Source of the DNA: Deltaproteobacteria bacterium
Lineage (GTDB): Bacteria; Bdellovibrionota_C; UBA2361; SZUA-149; JADYYL01
Direction of reading: 5' to 3'
Length of the DNA stretch: 7,368 nt
NCBI GenBank assembly: GCA_020853655.1
Contig: JADYYL010000380.1
Span: forward strand, 1 to 7,368
Shown: positions 6,085 through 7,368 of the stretch, one piece after another
How positions within the stretch are numbered: position 1 is the stretch's first letter
How the letters are laid out: each line of letters opens with the position of its first letter
Translations under genes and position numbers: made by a program
Notes under the pieces: model-generated
Databases searched by the model: none
The model's input: the letters and a program-made list of their open reading frames with translations, nothing else
Told to the model about the DNA's origin: nothing

Positions 6085-6610
6085 GGCACCCGGTCAGTGG
6101 AATCTCAGGTTGGCGCTCGGAGAGGATGGCATCGAGCGCGTCTCGAAGGTAGTGAGCCTTCACCTCAGCGGGCTCTTTGTGGTTGTCGTCGATCGAGCCG
6201 TGATACACCAGCCGCTGTTCGCCATCAAAAACATATGCTTCCGGCGTGCATGCCGCGTCATATGCGCGAGCCGCGATCTGTTTTTCATCGTGGAGATAGG
6301 GGAAGGGGAATCCAAGGGTCTGACTCTTCTCCACCATTCGCTCGAAGCTGTCCTCTGGGTATCCGTCGGCATCGTTTGAACAAATAGCGACGAACCGAAT
6401 ATTTTTTGGAGCGTAGGCGAGGGCAATATCAATCAGTCGCTTCTCGTAGGCCTGAGCGTAGGGGCAATGATTGCAGGTAAAAATAACGCAAAGCGCTTTG
6501 CTGTCGGCAAACACTCGAAGCGAGTAAATCTTAGAGTCTGTCGCCTTTAAGCTGAAGTAAGGCGCTTTGTCTCCAAGGGCGAGTTTGAACGAATCGGCGG
6601 TGCGTTGCAT
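6056..6610 (-). CDS. Thioredoxin-family redoxin (AhpC/TSA-like)
   Basis: This 184-residue protein has a thioredoxin fold of the AhpC/TSA/redoxin group. It shows LGDKAPYFSL (12-21), typical of the peroxiredoxin-like N-terminus, the redox motif CNHC at 46-49 within FTCNHCPYA, and a probable cis-Pro at Pro123 in ACTPEAYVFD. The C-terminal TGCLGCSIKWK (173-183) adds a second CxxC-type pair, Cys175 and Cys178, and is a familiar ending in this group. There is no signal peptide, so it should be cytoplasmic. Likely role: thiol-disulphide reduction or peroxide-related chemistry; natural substrate unknown. The ATG at 6610 follows TGAGG, very close to the start. It is probably first in a transcript with the unknown gene downstream. 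A weak promoter candidate and two dyad elements lie upstream. Confidence 0.92.
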   Translation of the reverse strand: MQRTADSFKLALGDKAPYFSLKATDSKIYSLRVFADSKALCVIFTCNHCPYAQAYEKRLIDIALAYAPKNIRFVAICSNDADGYPEDSFERMVEKSQTLGFPFPYLHDEKQIAARAYDAACTPEAYVFDGEQRLVYHGSIDDNHKEPAEVKAHYLRDALDAILSERQPEIPLTGCLGCSIKWKD

Positions 6611-6636
6611 AGACCTCAGGGAATGACGTTGGGCGA

Positions 6637-6666
6637 ATACTTAGGCGCGCGAGCGGTGTTCGTCAA
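6637..6666 (-). promoter_or_regulatory. Weak promoter candidate for the redoxin gene
   Basis: On the minus strand TTGACG (6661-6666, 5 of 6 matches to -35) is 18 bases from AAGTAT (6637-6642, only 3 of 6 matches to -10). A start near 6630 would leave a leader of about 20 bases. The weak -10 makes this tentative; a promoter under activator control is possible. Confidence 0.25.
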
Positions 6667-6720
6667 TACGCGCGATCGACCCGTTTTAAATCGAGAGTTC
6701 TTCGGAGGGGGGTGCTCGAG

Positions 6721-6743
6721 TCGAAGCGTGATCACGTGTTCGA
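6721..6743. promoter_or_regulatory. Dyad-symmetric element, possible operator
   Basis: A perfect 10-base palindrome CGTGATCACG (6727-6736) is flanked by TCGAA (6721-6725) and TTCGA (6739-6743), almost symmetric about the same centre (off by half a base). Such a 23-base dyad between divergent genes resembles a transcription-factor site. It lies about 55 bases upstream of the candidate redoxin -35. No known regulator is identified. Confidence 0.35.
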
Positions 6744-6782
6744 CGCGCCCTTTGCCCCGGCAATTCACCTGTCTCTCCGCCA

Positions 6783-6835
6783 CAAAATGGCGTGGCTCAA
6801 AGGATGGATGCGCCACGCCGACTCTTAACATTTTG
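6783..6835. repeat. Two-part nested inverted repeat
   Basis: An inner perfect 8-base inverted repeat, GGCGTGGC (6789-6796) and GCCACGCC (6812-6819), has a 15-base spacer. An outer 7-base pair, CAAAATG (6783-6789) and CATTTTG (6829-6835), frames it, with about 9-10 unpaired bases (6819-6828) on one side. Base 6789 could belong to either stem. It could be a structured RNA element, a binding site, or a weak terminator on the minus strand, where ATTTTGTG follows the stem. Function unknown. Confidence 0.5.
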
Positions 6836-6980
6836 CTGTGTGAATGAGCCCTCTTACGCTATGCTCCACCTCGTCCGTCGACCGCCAAAATCCATCCGGC
6901 ACATGAACCTTGCGCCGATTGCCGGCCCTCGGCGACTGCGCGCGGTCACACTCCAAGATTAAATTTACGAGAACTTTGCA

Positions 6981-7368
6981 ATGGCTATGAGAGCACTCGA
7001 TCACAAATCACTAAAGCTGGTCGCCGATTCGATCCGTGTGCTTTCGGCGGATGGAGTGGAGAAAGCGAACTCTGGACACCCGGGAATGCCAATGGGTGTC
7101 GCGGATTACGGAGCAGTGCTGTGGCTGAAATATCTCAAGTTCAATCCGCGCGACCCGCAGTGGGCGAATCGTGATCGCTTCGTGTTGTCCAACGGACATG
7201 GATCGATGTTTTTGTATTCGATGCTTCATCTCGCCGGTTACGACGTGAGCATGGAAGACCTGCAGTCGTTTCGGCAGTGGGAGAGCAAGACTCCAGGTCA
7301 CCCGGAGTATCACATGACTCCCGGAGTCGAGGCGACGACCGGTCCTCTCGGTCAAGGGATCTCGAACG
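6981..7368 (+). CDS. tkt: Transketolase, N-terminal part
   Basis: Transketolase transfers two-carbon ketol units between sugar phosphates in the pentose phosphate and Calvin pathways, using thiamine diphosphate and a divalent metal in the cytoplasm. The 129 complete codons present cover the start of the thiamine-diphosphate-binding domain. Family motifs are unbroken: NSGHPGMPMG (30-39) with His33, NRDRFVLSNGHGSM (63-76) with His73, SKTPGHPE (102-109) with His107, and GVEATTGPLGQGISN (115-129). The gene runs off the right edge, so most of a normal protein of about 660 residues is missing. The ATG at 6981 has GAGA 8 bases upstream; a second ATG two codons later is possible. It is divergent from the redoxin gene. 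It was recognised by direct translation. Confidence 0.96.
   Translation, partial: MAMRALDHKSLKLVADSIRVLSADGVEKANSGHPGMPMGVADYGAVLWLKYLKFNPRDPQWANRDRFVLSNGHGSMFLYSMLHLAGYDVSMEDLQSFRQWESKTPGHPEYHMTPGVEATTGPLGQGISN

Larger units (their letters stand above)
6611..6980. other. Divergent intergenic region between redoxin and tkt
   Basis: This 370-base stretch contains a weak minus-strand promoter candidate near the redoxin and two dyad-symmetric elements, listed separately. The last 25 bases before tkt are AT-rich (AAGATTAAATTTACGAGAAC) but no well-spaced -35/-10 pair for tkt was found; TATGCT near 6859 is a -10-like hexamer without a convincing -35. A 71-codon minus-strand frame (6616-6831) crosses the region but is not supported as a gene. 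Confidence 0.5.

Noticed and set aside
6616..6831. 71-codon minus-strand frame ending 5 bases before the redoxin ATG
   Set aside because: No ribosome binding site, mixed third-position use, its ATG lies within the nested inverted repeat, and it spans the likely redoxin promoter and the dyad element. Tight spacing to the redoxin is the only point in its favour.

Overview
This is a bacterial chromosomal segment of moderately high GC, by impression. No phage, IS, CRISPR, tRNA or rRNA sequence was seen. The genes are compact and often start with GTG or TTG. Housekeeping genes (cysS, tkt) sit among lineage-specific unknowns. A Sec signal peptide and a mix of unfamiliar proteins would suit an environmental Gram-negative lineage, perhaps Deltaproteobacteria-like, but the sequence does not fix the taxonomy.

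Layout, left to right. The 5' end of a secreted-protein gene runs off the left edge on the minus strand (start about 210). It has its own promoter-like sequence (277-306), just past a likely terminator (306-363) of the next unit. That unit is a minus-strand operon: cysS (cysteinyl-tRNA synthetase, 2791 to 1367) followed by an NAD-binding sugar-nucleotide epimerase/dehydratase (1370 to 396), overlapping by 4 bases. A divergent intergenic region (2792-3080) with several hairpins separates cysS from a plus-strand gene (3081-4241). This gene encodes an unusual protein: it looks like an ABC-transporter ATPase whose catalytic motifs are all lost, followed by a very basic linker and a single C-terminal membrane helix. 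It converges on a minus-strand LOG-family gene (5156 to 4374), which has a candidate promoter and a candidate intrinsic terminator.

Upstream of the LOG gene, also on the minus strand, are an unrecognised gene (5876 to 5268) and a thioredoxin-like redoxin gene (6610 to 6056). The unknown gene seems to continue upstream in another reading frame (to 6000 or 6084). The two frames would join after removing one T from a TTTT run, so this is either a frameshifted gene, a recoding site, a sequence error, or two small genes. A 370-base divergent region with two dyad-symmetric elements separates the redoxin from tkt (transketolase), which starts at 6981 and runs off the right edge.

The genes do not form one pathway. 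The most unusual items are the tail-anchored pseudo-ABC protein and the split gene after the redoxin. I did not find convincing evidence of a complete new multi-gene system.
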